Shown: positions 1 to 11,810, counted from the stretch's first letter. The stretch: DNA of 64,000 bases from Muscardinus avellanarius (GCA_963383645.1 OY726563.1:38779831-38843830); one strand, 5' to 3'. Notes: generated from the letters alone by a model not told the origin. Made by a program: numbers and translations.

Positions 1-624
1 GCCAGGTTGCACGTTCTCCTATGGTGTGATATCTCTGCCACCGCCATTCCCCCACTGGGTCAAGTCTGAGGGAGTACAGTACTGGGATTTCTTCTCTGTG
101 GCCCGCAATTTGACTCACTGTTCTTGAGTATGCAGATGTAGCTGTACTGGACTCGTTGAATTCACTGCTACTGCCGCCGCCGGTAACAATATGGCGCCGC
201 TGTTACGCCCTCGGCCGTGAGGCTGGCATATTTTTTCTTCTCTGGTTTTGAGTTCCACTCTGAGTCCCTGCAGCATGTGCTGAGCTCAGCCACTGGGAGC
301 TTTAGATGCTTCCTGCGCTGAAAGATCCCACCTGGCTGTTCCGCAGTGGCTTACCTTGGCTTGCTGTAGCCGTCCGGTGAATTCGCCGCTGCCACCGGCA
401 GTATGGCGCTGCTGCCATGTCCTCGGGCGTGAGGCCGGTGTATCTCCTCTGTGGCTCTGAGCTCTGTTCTCAGTCTGCTTTCTCTCTGGAGCCTGGTGAT
501 TTTTTTGTTTCTCTGGTGATGGTGTTTTCTGGCTATGAAAGGCGCTGGTTTTGTGGTAATGGAGATTGGTTATTAGCGGGGCTCTTAAGCCCCGCTTTTC
601 TCGGTCGCCATCTTCCCGGAAGTC
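1..624 (-). mobile_element. L1 5'UTR (partial, promoter half of an L1)
   Basis: Reading the minus strand, the element begins at about 624 with the same terminus as the other L1s here (GACTTCCGGGAAGATGGCG) and runs to the window edge. The edge lies about 175 nt upstream of where ORF1 would start, judged against the copy at 14344-16075. It is GC- and CpG-rich and contains two imperfect tandem units of about 212 bp (compare the ATGGCGC motifs near 191 and 403). Only the 5'UTR is visible, so whether it belongs to a full L1 or to the ORF2-less chimeric type cannot be judged. Confidence 0.9.
606..614 (-). promoter_or_regulatory. YY1-like site at L1 5' end
   Basis: The minus strand reads AAGATGGCG about 10 nt from the L1 5' terminus. 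A YY1 site at the equivalent place in human L1 is known to fix the transcription start. The same motif is intact at 16056-16064 (minus), 25482-25490 (plus) and 61279-61287 (plus), and mutated near 22018 (minus). Confidence 0.6.
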
Positions 625-2689
625 CTCCATGTATATGTATTTTAATGTTTGGACTTTTAGGATGCTCAAAGCCAACCCTGAAGCTCCATCAGACATGACC
701 TCTTTGGTTCATACACTTGCACTCTCTTTTCTCCCCAATCTTCATCTTCTATTTCTATTTGGCTATTTTTATTGTTGTTGTCACGGTCAGCATTTTCAGA
801 TATAGGTGGGGAAGCAAGAAATCAATACCACGGGGAGCCATATCGCACAACTTAAAAACTAACTCCTAATGAGATCTCACAGTAGTTGCCAGTTACTTTA
901 TGATGTGACCTGCCTCTTGTTTAAGTGGTGGGGCATCTATCTTTTTCTCTCTTCAATTTCCTTCCTCCCCAGAACACAACACAGAGACATGTTAAATAGA
1001 AGCTGTTCGGGAACTCTTTGTTTTCCATAGGAGCTATTTGGGGGATTTTCACCAGCAGACGGCAGGGGTCACCATAGAGCTGTCCACGATGGCGAGGCCT
1101 CTCACACCCTGGAAACTGAGTTGGATTGTTCTGAAATGGCATGGGATTTAATCATGTGATTCAGACTCGTACTCTTTTTGCTCCAGCTATTAAACAGACA
1201 GCATTTTGCGATGGTTGCCTTCAGTGTCACTTTGCTAATACAGTTGTTTGAAGGAGAAAGAAGGTGGCTTTTATATATTGTTTACCAAAGAAAATCCATT
1301 TCGAGCACTAAGGAACGCTGAAAAAAATGGTTACAAAATGTGTTTACTTAAATATTGTGAAATGAGGATGGAAATTCGCAGTGCAGGGTATTTGTCATCT
1401 GCTCATGACTAGCAGATGGCCGCCTCCTCCTCCTCCTCCTCCTTTGCAAACCGAATGACTCACATCTTACAGGGTGTGCAAAATGAGATTTCGAAACTCT
1501 CCAGAGTAGAGGTGGCAGTGCCATAACTTGATGCGGGAGGAGTGTGCCAGCCAGTTGACATTGCCAGCCAGCATGCTGCCAGAGTCTTCACAAAATGTCT
1601 CTCTCCTTGGAAAGAAAAGTGTCTGGATATCTCCCTGCACGTGTTCAGTCCGCCATCTCTGAAAGGAGGCGGGGGATGCTGGTGAGCCTGTGTGTGCAAA
1701 AGGGGGAAGGTAGTCCCCAGGCCCTGAGCTGGGTAGCAAGCTGTCCCATCGAGGTGATTCAGGCAGAGCGTGTATTGGCTTGTCAGCTCTAAAACATAGC
1801 AGGTCTGCCTCCAGCCATCCACAGAACAAAGTCTGGGCTATTATCACATGCTCTAATAAATGGGAGATTAAATACAGTTTAAAGAGGTGCAAGTCATCTA
1901 AGTTCAAAGTTCTTCTTTTTTTTCTTTTGTTTAATTAAAAGGAACTCTCGATCTATGATGCTTACCAAAGAAAAACAAAAAAGCAAAAGCTGCATTTTAG
2001 GCAATTATATTTGTTTAAAAAATAGAGTCCTGCCAACAAGGTGAACTAACAGCAAAACCTGACTTTCAGTTGCAGATTCTACTCTCTTTCATATGGTAGT
2101 CACTGGAAGTGTTCCCCTCGCATGCAGTGCATCTTCCCCATATAAACAGCGTATTCAGTCCTGTCTTTCTGTCCTTGTGACCTCACCTGGGTCTCTTGGA
2201 ACGATTGCCCTGGAAGAAGCCAGCTGTTCTCTAAGGCATCCAACAACCTTGAGACCACTGTACTTTGAGGAAGCTCAAGTTGCTACATGAAGAGGTTGCA
2301 TGGAGAGAGACGTGCCTGATGAGCCCCTGCTTGTTTCAGGCATTCCAGCTGATGAACCAGATACATGGCTCAGGAAGTCATGTTGAACACCCAGCCCAGT
2401 TGAGCCTTTTGATGACTCCAGCTGCCATTTGACTTGAAACCACCCAAGAGAACCCAAGAACCATCTAGCTAAATCCAATCAACCAACTGAATCGTAAGAG
2501 ATAACAAATTATTTTAAGCCACTTATGCTTTGCAGAGTTTTGTATATAACAGTGATGAAGCAAAATGCTTCAACATGAGATGGGGGGCAAGACAGAAAGA
2601 GAAAGAAAAAGATATCAGGTTGGCTAAACAATAACTGAGAAGGTAGATTATGTTAAAACTCAGTAGTTGGAAGCATGTTTGTTTTCGTT
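625..2689. other. Unique intergenic sequence
   Basis: No recognisable repeat apart from a short (CCT)n run near 1424-1442. Open frames here are short, overlap on both strands and lack splice or codon-usage support. The 1380-1900 part is less AT-rich than its surroundings and contains a TGACTCA (AP-1-like) heptamer near 1457. It could be a conserved non-coding element, but nothing in the sequence proves this. Confidence 0.5.
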
Positions 2690-2907
2690 TTTTGGTTTTT
2701 TTTTTTTTTTTTGGCATTGGGGATTGAACCCAGGGACATTCTACCACTGAGCTAAACTCCCAGCCTATTTTACTTTTTATTTTGAAACGGTCTCACTAAG
2801 TTGCTGAGAGCCTTGCGTAGTTTCTGAGGCTGGCCTTGATCCGGTGATCCTCCTTTCTCAGCCTCCCAAGTATTGGGATTACAGACATATGCCACCACAC
2901 CTGGCTT
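2690..2907 (-). mobile_element. B1-dID (MEN) SINE
   Basis: Poly(T) at the left (the tail), then the complement of the tRNA-Ala/ID-like half (GGGGATTGAACCCAGGGACA), then the complement of the 7SL/B1 half ending near CACCACACCTGGCT. This is the standard dimeric squirrel-type SINE. Confidence 0.85.
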
Positions 2908-2915
2908 GGAAACGC

Positions 2916-3123
2916 TTTTTTTTTTTTGTGGGTCTGGGGATGGAACCCAGGGACATTCGACCTTCGAACTACAACCCTTGTTCTATTTTTTATTCTTTAT
3001 TTTGAAACAGGGTCTCACTAAGTTGCAGAGGTGCCTCACTAAGTAGCTGAGGCTGTCTGCAAATGGTGATCCTCCGGTCTCAGCCTCCTGAATGCTGGGA
3101 TTACAAACGTGCATCACCACCTT
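2916..3123 (-). mobile_element. B1-dID (MEN) SINE
   Basis: A second copy directly beside the previous one and in the same orientation, with its own poly(T) tail. The 5' end is slightly shortened (ends CATCACCACC). Confidence 0.8.
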
Positions 3124-3407
3124 TTAAAATGGCCTGAATTTCCAATATTTTCTAGACTCTAGTTATATGATGACAAAAACTTGTGAGTGAATATAACACA
3201 TTGAAAACAGAAATAGAATGCCTTTTGGAGCTACATGAGATGGAGTTCATGCGTTATGGAGCTAGGAAGTAGGAGAGAACCTGGAAATGATTAAATAAAA
3301 CAGTGCAATTGTCAGCCCTGGAAAAGAGCTTTCCTTTTTCATTATTGGATTTCTAGACATCTGAAACATATAGATAACTGGAATATGGACAAAATATTCT
3401 AAAAACT

Positions 3408-3453
3408 GTGCATGGTGCATACTTGTAATAGCCGTGCATGGTGGTGCACACGA

Positions 3454-3499
<46 letters not shown>
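3408..3499 (+). repeat. SINE 5' stub followed by (AG)n microsatellite
   Basis: About 40 bp resembling the start of the B1 half (GCCGTGCATGGTGGTGCACA) runs straight into an (AG)n tract at 3452-3499 with one interruption. Confidence 0.6.
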
Positions 3500-3611
3500 T
3501 CCTGATAAGTTTGTAAAGAAGAAAGTAGATTAGAGACACTGAATTAGGAGAGCCTAGCTGAACATAGTTAAGATATGGCGGCATTTTTTTAAAGTGAAAA
3601 TGTGAACCTTT

Positions 3612-3795
3612 GTTTTTTTTTTAGATTTTAATTTTTTATTGGTGCATTGTACTTATACATCATGATGAAGCAAAAAACTTGTGTAGGCATAAATGCACAC
3701 ACCACCCAGCCAGCCCCTGCCCAGTCCCCAACTCCCTCCCTTTCCATCCCTCCGTCCCATGCTTGGCTTAGTGGCTGAGGATGTCAATGCCCAAG
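3612..3795 (-). mobile_element. L1 3' end, heavily 5'-truncated
   Basis: Poly(T) and the complement of the L1 3' terminus (TTTTTTATTGGTGCATTGTA), followed by the complement of the purine-rich 3'UTR with its CCAAGCATGGGA motif. No ORF2 sequence is attached. Confidence 0.8.
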
Positions 3796-4649
3796 AAAAA
3801 GGCTGATCGTAGTCATCTATAAGATCAAGTTAAAGCAAATGAAGGAAGGGAAATAAGGACAACAGAGAGCAATTGAGTCAAGAGTGAAACCCCAGAATGT
3901 ATAGAGAGTAGGATCTTTGGGCCAATGTCTTTCTAGTTAACCATACATAGCCATGGCATTGAAGCAAGAAATGTTTTCTGTATTGTAGAGAATAGCAAAG
4001 CTCCAATTGGGAGGTCTTTGTTCAGCTACAAACAGGCAGTATAAACTTGGCAATTGCTCACCCTCGATGAGTCTCTGGAGGGCATGTTGTAACTTATAAA
4101 GGGCTCTACAAAGGCAAAGTATTATTATCAATTATAATAAAATGAGGAGTTGTACTTTATGAAATCTAAACTTCCTTTTGATTTTAAAATCTATGGTTCT
4201 AAACCATAAAAACAAAAGACAGACTTAAAATTTTAAATTAGACAATTAGATTTATAGACTGGAGATATATAAAAATAATTGATTGAAACTTAAGGCAATA
4301 CAGATAGTAACAGCTTTAGGTCGGGACAAAGATTTTTTTTTATTTCCTTGAAATATCCTAAGCACTTAGAACAATACCAACACATGGCAAGCAATAAATA
4401 AAATATTTGTGAACTAAATGAATTAATTATTTATAAAAAAACATAGAAATTACCTGAATAACAGTTGCGTCCACTCTAAGTCAGTCTTTAACTCTTGTTT
4501 TTTATTTTTTTTCTCAGACACTGGTATTCAAGTTTCTAAACAATGTTTAGTCTTGTTTAACTCTTTAACTGTAATGGTTAAAAAAGAAAGCATATATTTT
4601 CCAAGTTAATATTAACTCCCTAATTTATGATTTTTTTTACTACTTAACT
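3796..4649. other. Unique AT-rich intergenic sequence
   Basis: No recognisable gene or repeat. Short frames only. Confidence 0.4.
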
Positions 4650-4842
4650 TTTTCTTGGTACTGTGGATTTAACCTAGGGGCATTCAACCTCCAAGCTACA
4701 CCCCCATTCCTTTTTATTTTTTTATTTTGAAACAAGGTCTCACTAAGTTGCTAAGGCTGGCCTCAGACTTGTGATCCTCCTGTCTCAGCCTCCTAAGTAC
4801 AGGGGTTACTTAGGAGATGTGCATTACTCTGCCTGACTACTT
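4650..4842 (-). mobile_element. B1-dID (MEN) SINE
   Basis: Complement of the ID half (GGATTTAACCTAGGGGCATT) then of the B1 half, ending near GCATTACTCTGCCTGAC. Diverged. Confidence 0.75.
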
Positions 4843-5277
4843 AACTTTTTTATTAGGAAAATGTGAAGCATAAATATAGATTATTTATCACCCAGAATCA
4901 TTAATTATCAACATTACACAATACTGGTTTTATTTACACATCTGCTACTTCTTATTAGCAATGGGCCATAGTATATGACTTTTTATATATTTTCTCCCAT
5001 ATAACAAAACAGACCCTACTAACTTATATATGGCATTCTACTAATCCTACTGTACCCATTTGAAGCATCTTAATTTCCCAAATTTTCAGTAAATTACTGG
5101 CTTGCAAAGAACTGCTCTGAGGCGCTATTTTTTTTTTATTCTGGTTTAAGTAAAATAGCAGCAATTTTAAAGAGGCTTTCTGTTGATGATTTATTTGTAC
5201 TTAGGGTTTCATAGCTGTTTTGTAAAAGGATTCACATCAGCCTGGATTCTTGGTTGCAAACATCAAAACTTGTTATG

Positions 5278-5453
5278 GGAGCTGGGTGTAGTGGCACATG
5301 CCTAAATCCTAGTACTTGGGAGGCTGTGACAGGAGGATCGTAGATCAGAAGCCATCAGCAGCAACTTAGTGAGACCCTGTTTCAAAATAAAAAATAAAAA
5401 GGACTGAAGGTATGGTAGGATGTAGAATTCCCCTGGCATTTAGTCCTCAGTTA
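5278..5453 (+). mobile_element. B1-dID (MEN) SINE
   Basis: Starts GAGCTGGGTGTAGTGGCACA. The B1 half is well preserved, while the ID half is degenerate (GGACTGAAGGTATGGTAGGA). Confidence 0.75.
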
Positions 5454-5664
5454 AAAAGCAAAACAAACTTGCTAGATAGAGTTAAGCAGAAAACATATGT
5501 AAGAGAAACGAGATGTCTCAATAGACCCCCTGGAAGGACCAGACACACAAAGGTCATAGGCAGGTATAACACCCAAATAATGCTATAGGATAGTTCCAGA
5601 AAGAATCCCACTATTACCGCCACTGGGAGCAGACACCACAAATTGTCCTATTGATCCTGAGCAA
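5454..5664. other. Unassigned segment between two SINEs
   Basis: About 210 bp of non-SINE sequence. The minus strand has a 64-codon open frame of hydrophobic character (5447-5641). I considered an endogenous-retroviral remnant but see no diagnostic motif, so it stays unassigned. Confidence 0.3.
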
Positions 5665-5776
5665 TGAGTGCCTCTGCAACTTAGCAAGAACCTGTTTCTA
5701 ATTTAAAAAAAAATAAGGTTGGGGGTATGTATGGCTCAAAGGTAGAATGCTCCTGGGTTCAATCCACCATACCACA
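5665..5776 (+). mobile_element. B1-dID (MEN) SINE, 5'-truncated
   Basis: Only the end of the B1 half and the ID half remain (GGTTGGGGGTATGTATGGCT, then GGTTCAATCCACCATACC). Confidence 0.7.
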
Positions 5777-5907
5777 AGAGTCATATATACTATTTTCTCT
5801 TGCTAAAAAAGCACTTGTCTTCTAGGTCCTCTCCAATATCTTCAAACATCTCAGTCATCTTTGAAGTCTTCACCAAACAGCAGCACTTCTTCCTCTTCTC
5901 AGCTTCT

Positions 5908-6116
5908 CCTGGTGGTATGGGGATTGAACTCAGTCATTCTATCTCCAAACTAAACCCCAAATCCTTTTTATTTTTATTATTTTGCCTTTTGAAACATAGT
6001 CTTGATAGGTTGCTGAGAGTCTCGCTAGGTTGTTGAGGTTGGTTTTTTGAACCCGTGATCCTTCTGTCTCAGCCTCCTAAGTACTGGAATTACAAGCATG
6101 TGTCACCACCCTGCTG
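5908..6116 (-). mobile_element. B1-dID (MEN) SINE
   Basis: Complement of the ID half (GGGGATTGAACTCAGTCATT), A-rich linker, and complement of the B1 half ending GTGTCACCACCCTGCTGG. Confidence 0.75.
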
Positions 6117-7254
6117 GTGCAATATATTTTTCTCTTCAATTTTCCCTCATTAAGAAAAATATTTTCTAATCATATATGCTTCCTTTGATAAGGAAGTATG
6201 CATCGCAGTGCTATAAAAAGATGATGTTAACTGATATATGTATACTCACTCCTTTGGAATTTTACAGTTACAGGCATGTTGGAGATACTTTTCCAAATGA
6301 AGATAGTAAACCATCTATTTTCTATTAAAACAGAAAAAAGGCGAACTAAGGAGATAAGACATTTACTCTCACAGACTTATAAAGATATTACAGTACATTT
6401 ATAATTCATGTCAAAGCTCTTTAGTTTGCCCTATACCTATTCATCATTTCCCTTTCTGTTCCTTGTTGAGAGATCAGATTCTTTCAAATGAAACGTGAAT
6501 AATTTTTCATTTCAAACATTAGACAGAGGACTTTAAATTATGTAAAAATATTGAACTGTGTTTATTATACTTTATCCAGAATAATAAAAAATATACTAAA
6601 CGACCAATCTCAAAAATGATTGTGTACATCAGTTAACATACACCAGCCTTACCCCAAGAGATATAAACTGTGGAGCCCCCACAAAACATTTCTCTCTTGG
6701 TTGATTTTCTTCTTGGTATCACTAAAATACCAAAGTCAGCTACTTACATAATAATCACTGGTACAGTCATTTTAAATGGTTGAAATGCTTAAATTGTCCT
6801 CTCCTTCCCTTAAGAAATATAATTGAGCAGGCAATTTAGTGAAAACGTACTACCCAAATGTTTGATGGCTGGGACTAAAATCAGCCATTAGCCAAAGTCT
6901 GTTTTATATTGTTGAGGCTTTTCTTAGGGGGAAGGGGATCTTTTTCATTTTGCTTTATTTTCATTACTGAATGCAAATGAAACATTTAGGAGACGGGTCA
7001 GCCTGAATGTCAGTGTGAAATATGAATAAGACCAACTTTATTCTGATTAATAATAAGCTTCTGGACTTCATTAACAGACTTCCATGATCACAAAGGGGAT
7101 ATTTTGTAGTTTTTATCAACAGTTTGAAGGGAAAAAAACATTAAATATATTTTACCATACAAATGTTAAAGCTTTATATTGAAACAATCAAAAAATCTCC
7201 AATAAACACTGCTATAAGTGAGAGAGAAAAGAAGTAAGAAATAAGAAACAGCTT
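6117..7254. other. Unique AT-rich intergenic sequence
   Basis: About 1.1 kb with no gene or repeat that I recognise. Confidence 0.4.
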
Positions 7255-7795
7255 ATATTGGCTTCCTATTGTTGTGGAACTAACCGCCATTAATTTAGTA
7301 GTTTAAAACAATGTTCTTTTATTGTATCATAGAGTCTATAAGCTGAATCCAGTCACACAGAACTAAGTGAACAAGGTGTTACTTAGACTGTGTTCTTCTT
7401 ATAGGGTCAAATTGGGGAAAATAAAGCTGGGTGTGGTGATTTATGCCTTTAATCTCAGTACTTGGGAGGGTGAGACAGGAGGATTGCAGGTTCGAGGACA
7501 GCTTCACAATTGAATGAGACTCTCAGCAACCTAGTAAGATCCTGTTTGAAAACAAAAATGAAAAAGTTCTGGGAGTGTATCTTGGAGGTAGAATGCCCCT
7601 GAGTCCAATTCCCAGTCCCCCCTCACACACCCACAAAAGGTAACCATAGGAAGAACATCCCATCATCTTTGTTATATTCTACAGGGTACAAGCAAGTCAC
7701 CAGTTTTGCTTGGACTCAAAGGGAGGGGATTTTACAAGGGTGTGAACATACAAGCCATCTTGGAATTCTGCACATTAACCACCACCAATGAAATC
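7255..7795. repeat. Old mammalian LTR-like repeat, interrupted by a SINE
   Basis: The flanks (TTTAGTAGTTTAAAACAATG on the left, CAAAGGGAGGGGATTTTACA on the right) look like one old interspersed repeat, opened by the SINE at 7423-7622. A second copy of the same family lies at 55815-56265 (shared TAGTGGTTTAAAACAAC-like core). Family name uncertain. Confidence 0.5.
7423..7622 (+). mobile_element. B1-dID (MEN) SINE
   Basis: Starts AAAGCTGGGTGTGGTGATTT. The ID half reads GGGAGTGTATCTTGGAGGTA. It is inserted into the older repeat at 7255-7795, so it is younger than that repeat. Confidence 0.8.
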
Positions 7796-8264
7796 CAAGG
7801 CAGAGTGTTTACCAGGCAGAGCATCATTTGATTAACATATTGGTTGGACTTTGCAACAGTAAGATGAGTAAACAGGACCGAAACGGTGAAGAAAAGAGTG
7901 AAAGGCTTTCTGGGTTATGCAATGCCCCTGCGCTGCTGTGGCCCTAACCAGTTTGTAGCCACAATGTACAGGGGCATACCTGAGTAGACCACACAAAGGA
8001 TGGTCTTGCTTGCAGCACCACTAATGAATTGTCTCTACTCAAATGAGCAGGCACTGAGGTCCTAGACGAACACCACAAGCATAGCCTTCCTTAAATTTTA
8101 CAAGTTTACTCATTTCATGAGGATATTCAAAGAGAAGTGAGTTAAACACACTTCATGTGACCAAAAATAACATGATAAGTAGTAAAAGATGTAAATGAAG
8201 GGCTATAGTTCCCCTCTTTGGAAGCACATCTGTGCTACACATCTTAAGTTAAAATTCTGTATTC
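7796..8264. other. Unique intergenic sequence
   Basis: No gene or repeat that I recognise. Confidence 0.4.
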
Positions 8265-8481
8265 TGAATGCATTTTTTTGTAACACTGGGGATGGAACCC
8301 AAGGAAATTCTACCTCTGAGCCACACTCCTATCCCTATTTTATTTTTTATTTGGAAGCAGAGTTTCACTCAGTCACTGGGACACCCTCTAAGTTGCTGAG
8401 GCTGGCCACCAACCTGTGATCCTCTTGTCTCAGTCTCCCAAGTATTGGGATGGCAGGCGTGCCCCACCATGCCTGGCTATA
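8265..8481 (-). mobile_element. B1-dID (MEN) SINE
   Basis: Poly(T), complement of the ID half (GGGGATGGAACCCAAGGAAA), and complement of the B1 half ending GCCCCACCATGCCTGGCT. Confidence 0.8.
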
Positions 8482-8919
8482 TGCATCCTCTTTAACATGT
8501 GCACATGGATATCAACAGGGTTTTAGATATATTTGTATATATTTGTTCACATGTAGAAACAAAACTATGGATTATGTTGTGAGACCTGAGGAGAATGCAT
8601 ATTTTATACATTTTCCATATTGTAGAAAGAGGAAATAAACTATTCTCCTGTACTGGTAGAAGTTTCTGTGAAGCAGATGCTAGATAAAGTTAAGAGCGCA
8701 AAAAGTTTACTGTGGAGAAACATGTGTGAGGATATGGAATTTAGCAAGGAATGTGGTATCTGCACAACTTCACATGACCCATATCAGTCATAGATCTGAC
8801 CTTTAATTTTCTTTTTGTGGTACTGGGAGTTGAACCCAGGAAGCTCTATCACAGAGCTACATCTGCAGCCTGGTTTCATTTTTTAATTTTGAAACAGGGT
8901 CCAGCTAAGTTGTCAAGTG

Positions 8920-9185
8920 TTAAAGTTAGATATAGAATGTCCCCTGAAGAGCTCACTTATTAATGTTTGAGGCTGATAGGTTTGGGTCATAAGAGTTGTA
9001 ATATCATCAATAGATACATTCATTAGAATGGATTTATCTGTGTGGTGACCTAGGCACATGGGAGTGTGGTAGAGAAGGTGGGTTTCCAGGGGTGTGGCTT
9101 TGGAGACTATGCTTTTGTCTTTGAATCCCTTGTTTGCTTGCTCTCTTGCTTATGGCTTCCATGATATGAGGAGCAGAGCTCCTGT

Positions 9186-9252
<67 letters not shown>

Positions 9253-9411
9253 CTGCTTCCTGCCAGGTTGACCTGAGCTCTAGCACTGCACCCCAGCTTC
9301 ACATGGACTGAACTCTGAGAGTTAAAAAAAACTGAGCAAATAAATCTTCCTTCCTCTAAGTTGTGAGGTCAGTTGTCTTGGATTATAGCAGTGAGAATGC
9401 TGACTAATACA
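8920..9411 (+). mobile_element. ERVL-MaLR-like solo LTR (492 bp)
   Basis: Starts TG and ends CA, flanked by the 5-bp duplication TCAAG (8915-8919 and 9412-9416). Internal features include an ATG-rich middle, a (CT)n tract, an AATAAA-like signal (GCAAATAAATC near 9336) and a 3' end of the form GACTAATACA typical of MaLR LTRs. It interrupts a squirrel-type SINE and so is younger than that SINE. Confidence 0.75.
9188..9249 (+). repeat. (CT)n microsatellite inside the LTR
   Basis: About 31 uninterrupted CT units. It produces a Ser/Leu-repeat frame with no coding meaning. Confidence 0.95.
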
Positions 9412-9767
9412 TCAAGGCTTGCCTCAAATTTCTAATCCTCTTATCCTGGCCTCCCAATTACTGAAATTATAGGCATGCACCTCTGCGCCTGGCTCAGAGC
9501 TCTACTTAAAATGAAGCTGTATGGTTTGTACAATCTGACCCTTTTTTTTTATAATGATGAGAATGATCTTTCAAAACCTCAGGGGCTTATGCAAATTCTC
9601 AGAGGTTGCCTATGTCAATCATTCATTTCTAGGCAGGAATGCATCAAATTACCCTGACCTGGACCATGGGGAAGCTTTTCTACCTTTGCGATGAGTCAGG
9701 TAGATGACTATACAAAATCTTTGCTTAGCTACCCCACTAATAAATAGTAGACATTTGAATCTTTCTC

Positions 9768-9984
9768 TCTTTCTTTTTCCTTGTGGTACCGGGAATTGAA
9801 ACCAGGGGCATTCTACCTCAAGCAACACCCCTAGCCCTATTTTTTATTCTTTATTTTGAGCAGGGTCTCACAAAGTTGCAGAGGGCTTTACTAAGTAGCT
9901 GAGGCTGGCCACAAAGCTGTGATCCTCCTGTCTCAACCTCACAAGTATTGGGATTATAAGGGTGTACCACCACACCTGGCTTGA
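9768..9984 (-). mobile_element. B1-dID (MEN) SINE
   Basis: Complement of the ID half (CGGGAATTGAAACCAGGGGC), then of the B1 half ending GTACCACCACACCTGGCT. Confidence 0.8.
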
Positions 9985-10191
9985 CATTTGAAGCTTTCTA
10001 ATTAAGTTCTCCAGATCTGCCACATGTTGAAAGTAGGATAGTATTCTCTGATGACTCTTTTTTCTTTTGCTAGTCCCTAGTGTGTTGGGGTTCACAATAC
10101 CTTCTTTTCTTCTTAGCAGTTTATCTCCAAGAAAACTCAGCCACCTTCATGTGTGTCAGAGGTTCTATACAAGAGACTTTTTTCTATCCAG

Positions 10192-10372
10192 GGCCCATTT
10201 GGCAATGTCTGAAGACATTTTTGTGTGTTTTCACTGGGGAAGTACTATTGGTAGCTAGAAGAGAGAGCCCAGGGATCCCACTAACACCCTGAAATGTACC
10301 AGGCAGTCCCCCATAGCAAAAGACCTTTCAGTACCAAACATCCTTAGTGCCAAAATTGAGAAACCCTACTGT
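10192..10372 (+). mobile_element. MER20-like hAT-Charlie DNA transposon
   Basis: The order of motifs (CATTTGGCAATGTCTGAAGA, then ACTGGGGAAGTACTATTGG, then CAGTCCCCCATAGCAAA, then GAGAAACCCTACTG) follows the MER20 consensus as I know it. Non-autonomous and non-coding. Confidence 0.75.
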
Positions 10373-10799
10373 AAAGAAACAACTTCCATTCCACATCTCT
10401 TATCCAGGTTTCACTCCCAAGCCCCACATGCCAAGATGAAGAAACTCTGACATAATTTCTAAATACAGTAAAAAGCAAGGTCATCAGATAAAGAGGTCTT
10501 GGGGAACAGGATTGATTTATCCATTAGGCATAGTCACAGTGACTTTCTGGGCTCACAGTACTTTTAGAAGTGCATGTTGTAATTTTAATTTCTTTTGAAA
10601 TCAGAAAAAAATGAATAAAGTAACAATAAATAGATAATAATGAATCAAATTTACATTATATTTGTCTTTATACCAATTCAACAGTAAAACATAATTGTCA
10701 GTAATTTTAATGGAGAAAGAGACCTATGAAGACCAAAGTCATAACATAGCCCTTTTAGAGAGAAGGAGGAATTTAATTTTTCGTGTGTGTGTGTGTATG

Positions 10800-10986
10800 T
10801 GTGGTATTGGGGATGGAACCCAGGCACATTCTACCTCTGAGCTATTTTTTTATTCTTTATATTAAAACAGTATCTCACTGAGTTGCAAAAGGCCTCACTA
10901 AATAGCTGAGGCTGTCCTCAAACCGAGATCCTCCTGTTTTAGCCTCACAAATGCTAGGATTACAAGTGTGCACCACCACATCCAGC
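10800..10986 (-). mobile_element. B1-dID (MEN) SINE
   Basis: A (GT)n stretch, then the complement of the ID half (GGGGATGGAACCCAGGCACA) and of the B1 half ending GTGCACCACCACATCCAGCT. Confidence 0.8.
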
Positions 10987-11689
10987 TGGAATTTAGAATT
11001 TGATGAATGGATAAATTGTGAAATATTATTGTGGACAGTGGGAAAGAAATTTTAAGAGAGAAATGTAAGATTCTTTTGTAAGATTGGCAAATATTATTAA
11101 ATGCCCACTAGTGGGCTTGATATTTATCGATTTATAGACAGATCAATTTTTTTTTCTGGTAGAATAATTCCCTTGTAACACTCAGCTGCATGGGTATGGC
11201 ATAAAGTGGCAAATGTTTGGGATTTTTTAGTGTCAGTCACTTGAAGTAAGGGAGAGCAAATCAGAAGAGATAACAGAATTTGGAATATAATTTATAGAAT
11301 AATGACCGGAGGGACAAGGTGTGCAATGATAACAGAACAGTCTGGATCAAGATAGAAAAGTCAGTAAATTAGAGAGTACAATCAAGTTGAAAAATTGTAA
11401 TTCCTGCATTATTATTTGTGAGATTTTGGAAAGCTAGCATGTGCCCAAATATGCATCCATCAAAAGCTGAAAAAATTGATGATATAGATTAGTTACTTTG
11501 GGAAGACCTTGACAATTTACCGTTTCCTGTTAAAACAGACTTTCTTGAGAAGGAGAAAAATGATGTTCTAGCACTTTAGGTAACAGCTAGTTGTGACTAG
11601 ATCTAAAATGCAATAGAGACCCTGAACGTGGACCTAGGAAGCAAGCCAAGTCAGACATGTATTTGCCGAAAAGTTGATTCAACGTGCGA
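10987..11689. other. Unique intergenic sequence
   Basis: No gene or repeat that I recognise. Confidence 0.4.
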
Positions 11690-11810
11690 AGTAGCTCCTA
11701 GGTGGTGAGTGTGTCCGACAGATTTCATATGTTGGTAACTTGGTTCCCAATGCAGCACTGAGAAGTGGAACCTCTGTGAGGTGTTTGGGTATGAGGGCTC
11801 TGCTCTTCTT
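11690..11810 (+). mobile_element. MaLR-type LTR, left part (split)
   Basis: The sequence resembles old mammalian MaLR LTRs (ATGTTGGTAACTTGGTTCCC, then GCAGCACTGAGAAGTGGAAC). It continues at 16077 after the 4.27 kb L1-derived insertion. The last 15 bases (GGCTCTGCTCTTCTT, 11796-11810) are the left TSD of that insertion. Confidence 0.7.

Larger units (their letters stand above)
8807..9495 (-). mobile_element. B1-dID (MEN) SINE split by an LTR
   Basis: The left part (8807-8919) holds the ID half and the start of the B1 half. The right part (9412-9495) holds the rest of the B1 half, ending CACCTCTGCGCCTGGCT. The two parts are separated exactly by the LTR at 8920-9411. Confidence 0.8.

Noticed and set aside
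1..624. CpG island of a host gene promoter
   Set aside because: The GC-rich sequence is an L1 5'UTR, as it matches four other copies in the window including their 5' termini.
5447..5641. Hydrophobic 64-codon frame as a retroviral or membrane protein fragment
   Set aside because: No diagnostic motif, no flanking viral genes, and short enough to occur by chance.
9094..9276. Ser/Leu-repeat open frame
   Set aside because: It runs through a (CT)n microsatellite inside an LTR.
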